Shown piece by piece: positions 27,601-36,152 of a stretch of 64,000 nucleotides of DNA. The notes under the pieces were generated by a model. That model worked only from the letters and a program-made list of their open reading frames with translations, made no database searches and had not been told where the DNA came from. The stretch comes from Mytilus trossulus. Taxonomy: Eukaryota; Mollusca; Bivalvia; Mytilida; Mytilidae. Position 1 is the stretch's first letter; each line of letters starts with the position of its first letter. Position numbers and translations under genes: made by a program. Location of the stretch: the NCBI RefSeq assembly GCF_036588685.1, contig NC_086375.1:10223916-10287915 (forward strand), read 5' to 3'.

Positions 27601-30441
27601 TGTTTTTTTTTTATATATAACTTGAAAAGTTATATTGGCTTGTGGAGTTCAAAATGTTGAAAAGGATAAAGTTTATAAAGTTCAGAATGAATTTATTGGA
27701 CAATTTTTATTCTTGTTGTATTAATTGGATTTCTTTTTCAGGTTCAATTGTTAGAAAAAAGGGTAACATTTTTAGAAGAGGAGGGAGAAAAGGTAAGTTT
27801 GCACGTATAAAAAAAAAATTAAGATGGAAGAAAATTTGAGAAAAATGTCGATTTTTCATGATCAATAAAGGAAGAAAATGATTCAAAACAAAATCTTAGA
27901 TATTTTTATTTTCAGACTAAGATTTTCCTATAAATCAAGATTAAATTTGATATTTAACACATACATATTTTGGTGATTAAAGTTTTATTAGCTAAGAATG
28001 CATTTTATTTATTTTCAGAAAGATGAAAGAATAGGTCACTTAGAAGCTCAGATCAGACAGTTTATAGGTAAATGATATAAATAATACATGGTAGAAAGAA
28101 GTGAGTGTTTGTTTGATGCGAAGAAGTACTTAAACAAACAAACTTTAAAGGAAATGTGAAATGGTTGCCAATAAGAAAACTATTCGACGTATAAACCCTA
28201 TGCAGGGTCAAGGTTATAATAATTATTCACCAGAGACCAATGGATATAAACAAATATTGGTCCTGACTAAATTAACTGTTGAGGTTATACTTACTTTTCA
28301 CCATAGACCAAAGGATATAAACAAGTATTGGTCCTGCCTATATTAACCCTAGTTAGTGTCAAGGTTATACTAACTATTTACCAAAGACCAAAGGATATAA
28401 ACAAATATTGGTCCTGCCTATATTAACCCTAGGCAGGGTCAAGGTTATACTTTATGGTATACAATTAATTTGAGTGACATTCATTGGTATTTTAATAACA
28501 ATAACTGCTTCAAATGGTATACTTGTGGAAGATGATCAATTTTTGGTGAATCCTTCATTTTATTTAATGTACCATTAATTAGTTGTGAATTTCTTGGTAG
28601 ATAATTGATACTGAAACAAGAAATTCAACCTTGGAGGATGCAGCTGCAGTACCAGCACTGATTATGGTTGCCATGGAAACGAAAGATGCAGAGAGATTAT
28701 CACTAAATATAAAACTAGCTATTACAGAGGACACAAGTATCATAAAAAAAGAAATTTTGTAAATCTGGGCATTGATTGTTTTGAAAGGCTTACCATAAAC
28801 CTAGTCCTGAAGATATAATATCTTTTAAAGTTAATTCTGTATCTGTCTGATTGGTTTCCAATATACCAAAACTTGTTTAGAGAGAAAATTAAAATTAAAT
28901 GATGCATGATATTTTGGAAAATCATTTTTAAATTTTGCTTTCAGTTTTTGGAGGTTGTTAACTTGGATTTTACCGTATGTGCTTCCTTTTTGCAGTGGTT
29001 AATTGCAAATATGCTTGTTGAGTATTGCTTGAGTCCTCAAAACTTTCAGAAAACTTATTTTGTATCTATAAACAAATTTGCATGCAAAACATACTAACAG
29101 AAGTTATCTTCTTGTCAAGAAAAGATAAGAACAAGTTCACAGCAATTTATTTTCACTTCACATTTCGTCTTTAGATCAGGTAAAAATAGATTGATTGTGA
29201 ATAACATTCATAAAATAAATGAAATGCTACTGAAGACAAATGATTGTCTGGGATGGAGGGGGTCTTCATCTCTCTTATCTTCAAATGTCAAGGCAATATT
29301 AATTTATTTAATTTTTGGCCGATTATTCTCTATTCTGTAATCCCCATGCATACCCTCACAAATGCTCTTACTGTTATCCTAAATAAAGGTGAGAGCAGGC
29401 TTTTTCCTTGATCTAGTTCCATGTCAATTCTAGTATGAACTTTTACTAGGAAAGCTGGTAGTGTCCAGCTTTTTCATTTCCTAATTGACCATTGTCTTTA
29501 TATTTTCCTATATGTGCCAAATAATTTTTGCTTGATACAATTTTTATTGATTGCACTAACGACATTCCAGAGATTAATGGCAACTACAGAATTTTTTGTT
29601 TGCAATGTGTACCAGTGAATTGTTTTTGTAAAACTAATACATAAAATGTCCTTAATCAGTTGTGTATTGCACACTTATATTGTATATTTTTGTAAATAAT
29701 GGGAATTTTATGAGATTATGATGTATATTTAATTGATTTGTTGTCTTGCCAATCGTAGTAGTAGGGAAATAGATCTGTTCATGATTTAGATAAAGTTGTC
29801 TTGTAAAGATGGATAACATAGCCATAGGGTCACATCAGATAGAAACTTAATTAATTATTAGATTTTTGCTACACTATTTTTTTTTTCAATAATAATTTTT
29901 CTCAAGTCCAAGCATTCTACCACAATTAATGCTGGGTTTGAAAATTTCAATGAAAATTACAGATTTTGCACATAAAATTGTGCATTGCTAAGAAATATTT
30001 ACTATTGCCCTTAATGTAACAATTCTGTTTTGAAATAAGGTAAATTCTGTATTACATTTGAGCACATTCTATTTTCAAAAAAAAATAAAAATTTTAAATA
30101 ACAACTGCATACATTTAATTTTTTCCCAAATTCACTATTTGATGTGGCCTAGTTTGAGTTCTAACATTTTATTTCTTATTGGGTTGATGTCTAATTGGCA
30201 TTTACCCTACAACTTCTTTTAGTAGACTTTTTTCATGATACTGAATTTTAACTCCATATGGTACTTTTTTTCAACAGGTACTCCGTTAGATTCCTACTTT
30301 GTTAGTTTCTGTAAAAACAATTATTTAGACAGTAGCCAACTGAAAAGGTGTTCAAGTGTTTTTGTGAGATTTACAGCCAATCGAAACATAGCACAAGGAC
30401 AACAATGTCCAACCTCAAGGGAAGTAACTCCTTTATTATAG
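683..30441 (+). CDS. Acidic, serine-rich coiled-coil protein, 18 exons (5' end outside window)
   Basis: Exons: 683-875, 1351-1483, 7008-7111, 11676-11780, 13447-13538, 14506-14576, 15156-15274, 16344-16498, 17901-17940, 19529-19594, 21383-21448, 21893-21944, 23127-23258, 25046-26612, 26979-27012, 27742-27792, 28019-28067, 30278-30441. Every junction is GT-AG and phases agree throughout: after one leading base the exons total 3192 nt, or 1063 residues plus stop. The chain opens mid-protein, so the N-terminus lies upstream. Order of features: a Gln-rich stretch (QKQQQQ) and PKWAKNK in exon 1; strongly acidic exons 3-7 (GDDEEDD, GEDDED); basic helical segments in exons 8-10; a Ser/Thr-Pro-rich region of about 520 residues in exon 14; a heptad-like coiled coil in exons 15-17; and a 53-residue tail. 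I do not recognise the family. Composition and coiled coil suggest a scaffold or cytoskeleton-associated protein, but that is a guess. Exon calls are firmer than any function; the last exon is the least certain. Confidence 0.8.
1826..2136 (+). repeat. Decayed copy of the TATGCCCC / GTGGGGCAT mussel repeat
   Basis: Starts TTTTTATGCCCC, passes through a tract with alternating TCGTTC-type pyrimidine repeats and the phrase GTAGTTTTTGATGAAGTTG, and ends GTGGGGCATCTGCG followed by GACACATTCTTGTTT. The same landmarks occur in order in the better copies at 11248-11530 and, inverted, at 13067-13388. This copy carries an internal disruption near its left end. Confidence 0.7.
2943..3092. repeat. Foldback (inverted repeat) in intron 2
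   Basis: A left arm beginning TTGAATGCTTCTTTTTG and a right arm ending CAAAAAGAAGCATTCAA pair over about 40 nt with few mismatches around a loop of roughly 65 nt. In RNA this would be a long hairpin. It may be a MITE remnant; no target duplication is obvious. Confidence 0.65.
3308..3540 (-). mobile_element. tRNA-derived SINE (minus strand)
   Basis: Read on the minus strand, the element starts at about 3540 with GTGGCCGAATGGTTTAAG, a classic RNA polymerase III box A of the tRNA-Leu/Ser type. A box-B-like GGTTGTAAGTTTAAACCCC follows at about 3464-3481, then a non-tRNA body running down to about 3308. Length and layout fit a SINE. It lies antisense to the host gene in intron 2. A truncated copy in the opposite orientation follows at 3729. 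Confidence 0.65.
3729..3905 (+). mobile_element. 5'-truncated copy of the same SINE family
   Basis: Begins at GAGGTTGCAAGTTAAAAATCC, corresponding to the box B area of the 3308-3540 element. It continues with matching body phrases (GGGTACTCCAG, GAAAGTGGCATAAAACACCAA), but on the plus strand. The two copies form an inverted pair about 190 bp apart. Confidence 0.55.
4711..4933. mobile_element. MITE with GGGTCTCATTGGGG terminal inverted repeats
   Basis: Left end GGGTCTCATTGGGG, right end CCCCAATGAGACCC, about 220 bp, no ORF. Internal phrases include ATCCCGCTTAC and CATTTCCCGGGTCCCGC. A second member lies at 16890-17098, so this is a family. Confidence 0.75.
7763..7948. mobile_element. MITE with TGAGGGGGATAGGA terminal inverted repeats
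   Basis: Left TGAGGGGGATAGGA and right TCCTATCCCCCCTCA are inverted copies about 160 bp apart, flanked on both sides by TTAG, a probable target duplication. The interior is much richer in CGGGA-type phrases than the surrounding intron and has no gene. Confidence 0.7.
8037..8487. mobile_element. TIR element with GGTCCGAGA ends
   Basis: Left GGTCCGAGACCACAATTGT and right ACAATTAATTGTGTTCTCGGACC are imperfect inverted repeats of about 20 bp bounding 450 bp of non-coding DNA in intron 3. Probably a non-autonomous DNA transposon. Confidence 0.6.
10425..10612 (+). repeat. Mussel interspersed repeat (GAAGATGTGGTATGATGGCC family)
   Basis: Begins AGAAGATGTGGTATGATGGCC and continues with CTATCCACAAAAGACC, GACACAGACATTAACAAC, CCTTCAACAATGAGCAAAGCCC and GATAAGACAATGTAAAAC. 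Other copies lie at 16115-16285 and 27215-27400 (plus), and 52150-52350 and 62212-62352 (minus). It has no coding capacity and no clear TIRs. Confidence 0.75.
11248..11530 (+). mobile_element. TATGCCCC-family repeat, plus orientation, upstream of exon 4
   Basis: Starts TTTTATGCCCCACCTACG and ends GTGGACACATTCTTGTTT. The first 40 bp fold on themselves (GCCCCACCTACGATAG against CTACTATCGTAGGTGGGGC in the other copy). It contains a CGTCTGTTCGTTCGTCCGTC pyrimidine tract. An inverted copy lies at 13067-13388 on the other side of exon 4. Confidence 0.75.
13067..13388 (-). mobile_element. TATGCCCC-family repeat, minus orientation, downstream of exon 4
   Basis: Begins AACAAGAATGTGTCCACAG and ends TAGGTGGGGCATAAAAAC, the reverse complement of the 11248-11530 copy. 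The middle is expanded by extra GACGGACGAAC-type units. It ends about 60 bp before exon 5. Confidence 0.75.
13690..13935 (+). repeat. Interspersed repeat in intron 5
   Basis: Contains AAATCACAAAAATAC, CTGTCATATTTCTGACTTGG and TACAGGCATTT, then TGGTTTTATAG and CTAAACCTCTC. A related copy occurs at about 35137-35300 with the same phrases in the same order. No ORF. Confidence 0.6.
14268..14423. mobile_element. Small TIR element with an 18-G tract
   Basis: GTAGCCAGG at 14268-14276 and CCTGGCTAC at 14415-14423 form the ends. Both subterminal regions carry G-rich strings (an uninterrupted run of about 18 G near 14287, and GGGGGGTTCGTCCGAACC near 14385), making the element strongly self-complementary. 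It lies in intron 5. Confidence 0.55.
15612..15760. repeat. G/C-homopolymer-rich repeat, copy 1
   Basis: Contains GGGGGTCCCAACCACGG, GGGGGTTCCAACTATATG and TCCCCATTCATGTGCC, then CCAACCCCC. A closely related copy with the same phrase order lies at about 23695-23875. Similar repeats are a likely source of spurious ORFs here. Confidence 0.6.
16115..16285 (+). repeat. Mussel interspersed repeat (GAAGATGTGGTATGATTGCC family)
   Basis: Same phrase order as the copy at 10425-10612: GAAGATGTGGTATGATTGCC, AACTATCCACAAAAGACC, ACTATAGGTCACC, then GCAAAGCCCATATTGCATAG. It lies in intron 7 in the same orientation, immediately upstream of exon 8. Confidence 0.75.
16890..17098. mobile_element. MITE with GGGTCTCATT ends, second copy
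   Basis: Ends GGGTCTCATTGGGG and CCCAATGAGACCC match the 4711-4933 element. ATCTAAG occurs on both sides (16883-16889 and 17099-17105), a probable 7-bp target duplication. The left arm holds an uninterrupted G run of more than 20 bases, a G-quadruplex candidate and a likely site of length error. Confidence 0.75.
17403..17536. repeat. 26-bp minisatellite, about five copies
   Basis: Unit ATCCATGGACATGTCCAAAA plus GTCCAA, repeated with a few substitutions in intron 8. Because 26 is not a multiple of three, any reading frame rotates at each copy, so it is not a coding repeat. CATGGACATGTCCA is nearly palindromic. Confidence 0.8.
18981..19037 (+). other. Candidate 57-nt cassette exon in intron 9
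   Basis: A TTTTGTTTTCAG acceptor followed by 57 open nucleotides and a GTACTG donor. It encodes 19 residues (HMLSELKAFKETFQIKRPK), amphipathic and similar in character to the neighbouring exons. Exon 9 ends and exon 10 starts in phase 0, and this segment is also phase 0 at both ends, so inclusion would keep the frame. No transcript evidence is available here. Confidence 0.4.
20619..20657 (+). other. Candidate 39-nt microexon in intron 10
   Basis: A TCTGTTTCAG acceptor, 39 open nucleotides (EGKLLKVQIVHVQ) and a GTAACG donor, phase 0 at both ends. Flanking exons 10 and 11 are phase 0 as well. The segment is short enough to arise by chance in AT-rich sequence, so this is weaker than the intron 9 candidate. 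Confidence 0.22.
23127..23404 (+). CDS. Exon 13 with alternative read-through terminal form
   Basis: Exon 13 normally ends at the CG|GTAAAA donor (23258/23259), and its phase matches exon 14. Without splicing, the frame stays open for 48 more codons to a TAA at 23402-23404, adding a basic and aromatic tail ending ADAWKQFESLNLSPVQ. That tail looks more protein-like than ordinary intron sequence, so 23127-23404 may be an alternative last exon giving a protein without the Ser-rich and coiled-coil parts. An ATTAAA occurs near 24283. The splice form is well supported by phase; the terminal form is an inference. Confidence 0.5.
23695..23875. repeat. G/C-homopolymer-rich repeat, copy 2
   Basis: Contains a local duplication of GAGGACAAAGGGGGTTCC, then ACTATATGTCCCCATTCA and a CCAACCCCGG segment, matching the order in 15612-15760. 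It lies in intron 13, downstream of the alternative stop. Confidence 0.6.
23876..25045. other. Right part of intron 13, no gene seen
   Basis: About 1.2 kb of strongly AT-rich DNA with TATATA tracts. If the read-through form of exon 13 is used, this would hold its 3' UTR; ATTAAA near 24283 is the only candidate signal I noted. Nothing else is supported. Confidence 0.5.
25046..26612 (+). CDS. Large Ser/Thr-Pro-rich exon (exon 14) of the coiled-coil protein gene
   Basis: A 1567-nt open exon between a TTTTTTTTCAG acceptor and a GA|GTAAGA donor. It encodes about 520 residues that are nearly all low-complexity: many SP/TP and RSS sites (SSPRSDGSSPRCSSPR, TGTPKRPPRSSS) and clusters of basic residues. 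Two short repeated phrases stand out, SSPNLMDIDVESR and SSTPDLLDIDTPPSR, about 40 residues apart. They look like an internally duplicated linear motif (S-x-P-x-L-[ML]-D-I-D). Unspliced, the frame ends at a TAA two bases past the donor, so retention of the next intron would cleanly truncate the protein before the coiled coil. Disorder and dense phosphorylation are expected from composition but not shown. Confidence 0.88.
26979..28067 (+). CDS. Coiled-coil exons 15-17 of the Ser-rich protein gene
   Basis: Three small exons (26979-27012, 27742-27792, 28019-28067) join to encode KSIDLVEILKK, then VQLLEKRVTFLEEEGEK, then KDERIGHLEAQIRQFI. Hydrophobic residues fall on a heptad a/d pattern (L, I, V, L, V, L, I, L, I), flanked by charged positions, as in a parallel coiled coil of about six heptads. 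This is the only predicted ordered oligomerisation segment visible. Intron 15 carries a repeat at 27215-27400, and the intron after exon 17 carries an 80-bp tandem repeat. Confidence 0.78.
27215..27400 (+). repeat. Mussel interspersed repeat in intron 15
   Basis: Contains ATATAGGAAGATGTGGTATAAG, AGACAACCATTCATCC, CATTATAGGTCAAGG, TTCAACACAGAGCC and GGGCCCCAAAAATTAC. It is nearer to the copy inserted in the Penelope-like element at about 51990-52350 (reverse orientation) than to those at 10.4 and 16.1 kb, suggesting a subfamily. Confidence 0.7.
28190..28450. repeat. Tandem repeat of about 80 bp, 3-4 units
   Basis: AGGTTATA-containing units start near 28211, 28282, 28362 and 28442 (spacings 71, 80, 80). 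The units share AGACCAAAGGATATAAACAA and TATTGGTCCTGCC. It lies downstream of exon 17 and has no coding meaning. Confidence 0.75.
30278..30441 (+). CDS. Probable terminal exon of the Ser-rich protein gene
   Basis: A long pyrimidine tract and TTTTTTTCAACAG acceptor precede 164 nt that continue in the phase left by exon 17 to a TAG at 30439-30441. The encoded 53 residues start GTPLDSYFVSFCKNN and are Cys- and Arg-containing, unlike the acidic body. Earlier cryptic acceptors in 28.5-29.0 kb would stop within a few codons. The choice rests on phase and acceptor quality only. Confidence 0.5.
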
Positions 30442-31591
30442 AAATGATAAAATCTAAAAACTAAATCAATAATATTAAAAAGGACTTTTACCTATAATGC
30501 ATGTATATATAGTACATTTGTAGTTAGAAATGACATACTGTGGATTCATTTATTTTCGTGGGTACCAATTTTCGTGGTTTTAGGAAAACTTGCATATTCA
30601 TGGATATTTAATTTTGGTTTTGGCAAAGTATACATACATTCCTTTAGAAATCTGTTATTCGTTGAATATTGAAATTCGTGGTTCCTCTGTACCCACGAAA
30701 GCCACGAAAATTGGTATCCAACGAATATTAATGAATCCACAATACTGTGGATTCATTATCATTTGTGGGATATTAATTGTCTTAGATTTCCTAGGTAAAA
30801 TTGGTCCCCAAATTTGAATTTTCGAAGAATTACAAATTTACTGTAGGCTATTTATAAAACAAGAAATCAAACAACCATTGAAATAGGCATTTTCCTAATC
30901 CACGAAAAATTGGTATCCCTTAAAATGAACAAATCCACAATAACTTATCTTAATGAACATGCAATTGATTACCTCATTTGTGCAAAATTAGGTTTGTGAA
31001 ACTATTGTAAATAATTTTATTCTGTACTTTTACTAAAGGGAGATAAATGGGTTAGTGAAACATACTCCAACTACACTCCCCTCCCCTCGATTTCAAATAA
31101 GTGACAATAAAATATAATATATGTGCCAAATATGTGCTGCTTGTGTGTTTTGTAAATGATGTGTTCTTTGTATATATTTAAAATGGAGAGAATTGGTTAT
31201 TGTATGTAATCTGTTTGAACGATAAAAGTGACAGATATTTGTTTCAATGGTGTAAAAGTGATATTGTATAAATATAATATTGATAGAAAATATCTGCATG
31301 CCTTGGGCATCCAGTTTTAATCTAAAAAGTGTTCAGCTTAATTTAATTGCCAAAAATGTTTATCCATTCAGTACTTTTAAAGCATACATTGATTTATAAG
31401 GTTCATATTTATATTGAGGTAAATATTACAGAATTACTACCCTCAAATTCAAGTCTGTGTCATCTATTTAAAGCATGCATAATTTTAAACATAGATTTTA
31501 AGAAATAATATGACAAAAAGTTGTTTTGTTTTGAAAAAAGAGTAACAATTTTTGTTGAAACCAGTTTTCATGTGTTTTTAAAATTCATATT
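30442..31591 (+). other. Presumed 3' UTR of the Ser-rich protein gene
   Basis: AT-rich sequence after the TAG at 30441, interrupted by the MITE pair. An AATAAA at 31106-31111 is a plausible poly(A) signal. A second candidate AATAAA lies much further on at 34918-34923, which would place the next repeat element inside the transcript. The true end cannot be decided from sequence. Confidence 0.4.
30535..30943. mobile_element. Two head-to-tail MITEs with ACTGTGGATTCATT ends
   Basis: The first element (30535-30742) opens TACTGTGGATTCATT and closes AATGAATCCACAA. The second (30743-about 30943) starts at once with TACTGTGGATTCATT and ends AACAAATCCACAA. Both arms carry TTTTCGTGG-type phrases. They lie just beyond the presumed last exon and probably in the 3' UTR. 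Confidence 0.7.
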
Positions 31592-33700
31592 TTTAGCTCA
31601 CCTGGCCCGAAGGGCCAAGTGAGTTTTCTCATCACTTTGCGTCCGGCGTCTGTCGTCGTCCGTCGTCGTCGTCCTGCGTTAACTTTTACAAAAATCTTCT
31701 CCTCTGAAACTACCAGGCCAAATTAAACCAAACTTGGCCACAATCATCATTGGGGTATCTAGTTTAAAAATTGTGTCCGGTGACCCGGTCAACCAACCAA
31801 GATGGCCGCCATGGCTAAAAATAGAACATAGGGGTAAAATGCAGTTTTTGGCTTATAACTCAAAAACCAAAGCATTTAGAGCAATTCTGACACTGGGTAA
31901 AATTGTTTATCAGGTCAAGATCTATCTGCCCTGAAAATTTCAGATGAATCAAACAACCTGTTGTTGGGTTGCTACCCCTAAATTGGTAATTTTAAGGAAA
32001 TTTTGCTGTTTTTGGTTATTATCTTGAAAAATATTATAGATAGAGATAAACTGTAAACAGCAATAATGTTCAGCAAAATAAGATTTACAAATAAGTCAAC
32101 ATTACCGAAATGGTCAAATGACCCCTTTAGGAGTTATTGCCCTTTATAGTCAATTTTTAACCATTTTTTGTAAATCTTAATTATCTTTTACAAAAATCTT
32201 CTCCTCTGAAACTACTGCGCCATATTAAACCAAACTTGGCCACAATCATCATTGGGGTATCTAGTTTAAAAATTGTGTCCGGTGACCCGGTCAACCTACC
32301 AAGATGGCCGCCATGGCTAAAAATAGAACATAGGGGTAAAATGCATTTTTTGGCTTATAACTCAAAAACCAAAGCATTTAGAGCAATTCTGACATGGGGT
32401 AAAATTGTTTATCAGGTCAAGATCTATCTGCCCTGAAAATTTCAGATGAATCGAACAACCTGTTGTTGGGTTGCTACCCCTAAATTGGTAATTTTAAGGA
32501 AATTTTGCTGTTTTTGGTTATTATCTTGAAAAATATTATAGATAGAGATAAACTGTAAACAGCAATAATGTTCAGCAAAATAAGATATACAAATAAGTCA
32601 ACATTACCGAAATGGTCAAATGACCCCTTTAGGAGTTATTGCCCTTTATAGTCAATTTTTAACCATTTTTTGTAAATCTTAATTATCTTTTACAAAAATC
32701 TTCTCCTCTGAAACTACTGCGCCATATTAAACCAAACTTGGCCACAATCATCATTGGGGTATCTAGTTTAAAAATTGTGTCCGGTGACCCGGTCAACCTA
32801 CCAAGATGGCCGCCATGGCTAAAAATAGAACATAGGGGTAAAATGCATTTTTTGGCTTATAACTCAAAAACCAAAGCATTTAGAGCAATTCTGACATGGG
32901 GTAAAATTGTTTATCAGGTCAAGATCTATCTGCCCTGAAAATTTCAGATGAATCGAACAACCTGTTGTTGGGTTGCTACCCCTAAATTGGTAATTTTAAG
33001 GAAATTTTGCTGTTTTTGGTTATTATCTTGAAAAATATTATAGATAGAGATAAACTGTAAACAGCAATAATGTTCAGCAAAATAAGATTTACAAATAAGT
33101 CAACATTACCGAAATGGTCAAATGACCCCTTTAGGAGTTATTGCCCTTTATAGTCAATTTTTAACCATTTTTCGTAAATCTTAGTTATCTTTTACAAAAA
33201 TCTTCTCCTCTGAAACTACTGCGCCATATTAAACCAAACTTGGCCACAATCATCATTGGGGTATCTAGTTTAAAAATTGTGTCTGTTGACCTGGTCAACC
33301 TACCAAGATGGCTGCCATGGCTAAAAATAGAACATGGGATAAAATGCAGTTTTTGGCTTATAACTCAAAAACAAAAGCATTAAGAGGAAAACTGGCATGG
33401 GTTAAATTGTTTATCAGGTCAAGATCTATCTGCCCTGAATTCAGACGAATCGATAGTCAATTTTTAACAATTTTCATAAAATTTGTAAATTTTTACTAAC
33501 ACTTTTAACTGAAACTACTGGGCCAATCATTATAGATGGGGATATATGTACGCAGCAAGAATGTTCAGTAAAGTTAGATCTACAAACATATCACCATCAC
33601 CAAAACACAATTTTGTCACGAATCCATCTGTGTCCTTTGTTGAATATTCACATATACAAATGTACCAAGGTGAGCGACACAGGCTCTTTAGAGCCTCTAG
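31592..33700 (+). mobile_element. Helentron-like non-autonomous element with four 502-bp tandem units
   Basis: The left end has GCTCACCTGG (31596-31605) followed by a TGGCCCGAAGGGCCA hairpin. Near the right end is the inverted partner CCAAGGTGAGC (33665-33675), then a hairpin AGGCTCTTTAGAGCCT (33681-33696), then CTAG and a flanking T. A subterminal inverted pair, 3' hairpin and central tandem repeats are the features of Helentron-associated elements such as Drosophila DINE-1 and the bivalve pearl family. Units start near 31690, 32192, 32694 and 33196. Units 2 and 3 are almost identical, unit 1 differs slightly, and unit 4 is diverged and truncated. No Rep or helicase ORF is present; the short ORFs inside the units are not genes. 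Confidence 0.7.
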
Positions 33701-33701
33701 T

Positions 33702-36152
33702 TTATCACCTCATGTCCATGAATTTCTAGCATGACCTTGATACTATCATATCAAACAAGACAACAAGACTTGGATAACTTAGGACATCTGCTATAATCTC
33801 TGAAGCTAAGTTGTATATTTACTACCTTGTAATCTTTCAAATTTATTAATTTTCTCGCCCTTGCTCTTTATTAAAAAAGATTAAAAGAATGCCACAAGTG
33901 TTACATGTGGTAAAGTGGTATTTATAACATCTCATCAGTAAGAGTTGCTTATAAAACTGCATTTGCTCCCTTCAAATTCCAATTTACAGCAGCAAATCTT
34001 TAACTATAGTACTATTATTCCTCAAATTTCAGTCTGAAGCATTGATTAACAACAGGATGATACGTGTATCGCATTAAACTGAACATTATTTTTCAAAACA
34101 AAGTGTTTAATTGAAATCTATGATTGAAGAATCTTTTCCTGTCATTTTGGTATCAACAAAATGTTTACCTTTTCTTTCTCTTGGGGTTGTATGATACATA
34201 TCACCACACCTTTGATATTCAGAGGTATATGTTTTATCTTAAGTTTATATGAAGTATATAAGATAATTACATGACATGTATATTTGTTTTAAACATATCA
34301 TTCAAAGGGGCATACATATAACAATTTGTAAATAGCATTCCTATTATTGAAAGATTTTGACCATGCATAAATCATTTCTGTAAGTCTAAATTTTCGTGTT
34401 TTTTAATAATTATCATTGAATATAAGTGCCATTTAAAATGTGTGTATGAATTAATTCTTGGGCTATGTTTTAGACATTCCATACAGGTTGAAAGTTTTTA
34501 TTTTGTACAAATTTAAAAAGATATTAAGATGTCTTTGTATCCTGAATTGTTTGTGATTAGTATGATTGTGAATTTTAATTTTACTGCCATACTGATTTAC
34601 TTTTTAAAAAAATCACACACACATGAATTTATGAATTTAGAGTATTCATTGCTTATTTTTTTTTGTCAGATTGTCAATACAATGGAAGTTTGTATTTTAA
34701 GATTTGTATTGAAAAAGAGTATACACAATGTGAAAGATTATTGATCATGTTTGTAAAAGCTTATATATTTTGTGATTGTGTTGTGTAAATTATACTGCAT
34801 GAAACACATTTTTTTTAAAGAATTTTTATACTTGATAAAGTGCTATGCAATTTGTACATTAAGATTATCTATGCATTATCTGTTGGTAAACAGAATAACT
34901 GCTCATATTTTCATGGTAATAAATTATTTATACAAAACTTGATTTTGTGTTAACTTCTATTCACTAACAGTGTATCTTGTAAATAATGGCATGATAGGGT
35001 GCATAATTGAAATTTTCCGATGAAGGGCATTTCAAAAGAGGTCTATTGAAAAGGACAAAAGGTTTGCCAAAACTGGACAAGTACTAGTATAAGATATATA
35101 CATAAAGTACTAGTATAAGATATATACATAAGGTTATTCCCAAAGTAAAATCACAAAAATACTGAACTCCCTATTATATATCAAATGGGTAAAACCTAAA
35201 GCTGTCATATTCCTGACTTAGTACAGGCATTTTTTTCTGTAGAAAAAGGTGGATAAAACTGGTTTTATATAGCTAACTAAACCTCTCACTTGAATGGCTG
35301 TCGAATAAAATTTCATTATATTGACAACGATGTGTGAGGAAGACAAAAAGACCTAATAGGTTGGTGTTTGTTATTGTTACACTTCAGTATTTCTGTTGTT
35401 CCGTTGTTTTCCTCTTATAGATGATGTGTTTCCCTCTGTATAAGTTTGTAACCCGAATTTATTATCTCTCAATCGATTTATGACTTTTTAACAGCCGGAT
35501 AATACTGTTGCTTTTATTTATTCATACCTTGATGTGAGAGATTTTTGTCTGAACGACATGTTGGGGTCTATTTGCATGTTTCAGTGGATATTAACTCAAA
35601 TCAGTGTTCCTCATTAAAAAAAAATATGGCACTATCAATATTCAGATTAAAATATTTAAAGACTGGAGCTCGTGGTGTGACAGTAGATGAATCCCTCTCA
35701 TCCATTTGTTAAGCCTCAGTGTGACTTTTATTTGAGGAAAATCAATAAAAGTAACATACTTTTGCTTATGGTATCTTTCAAGCAGGTTGGAATTTTTGTC
35801 ATGAATGTTTGCAATATATACTTCCCTTTTTTTTCATGGTAATTTGATGGTCGAGAGTATGGGAGGCCATGGCTTCAATTAATCCTGATCAAAGTCAAAT
35901 CAAAAACTTAAAAATAGGTATTTGTTGATTATCTGCTATGTATGCGGCATATAAGAGTAAGGGCAGAGACTGATCTGCTCTGAGTCAGAATAGTATGTCT
36001 GGGTAGTGTGACATGACATTTCTTTAGTACAAAGCATGCAGGTCTATATTCATATTACAACACCATGTACTAAATATGAATTTAGATTTAATTTGCTACG
36101 AAACGTTAACCAGTCATACATCCTTCCTTGTCATGACCTCTACAAATGTCAC
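33702..36152. other. Intergenic region before the TRIM-like pseudogene
   Basis: AT-rich. It contains AATAAA at 34918-34923, a two-copy 26-bp tandem repeat near 35080-35132 (AGTACTAGTATAAGATATAT), and a copy of the 13690-13935 repeat family at about 35137-35300. No coding region is supported. The segment nearest 36152 should contain any promoter of the ancestral TRIM-like copy, but none is recognisable. Confidence 0.45.

Noticed and set aside
31734..33499. Repeated 66-codon ORFs (MATIIIGVSSLK...)
   Set aside because: They are identical because the 502-bp DNA unit is repeated. The last unit loses the frame, and the reverse copies at 53 and 60 kb do not keep it.
33930..33965. Possible extra hammerhead (CTGATGAG on the minus strand)
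   Set aside because: The core CUGAUGA is present, but no GAAA follows at stem II distance and no stem I or III can be drawn.
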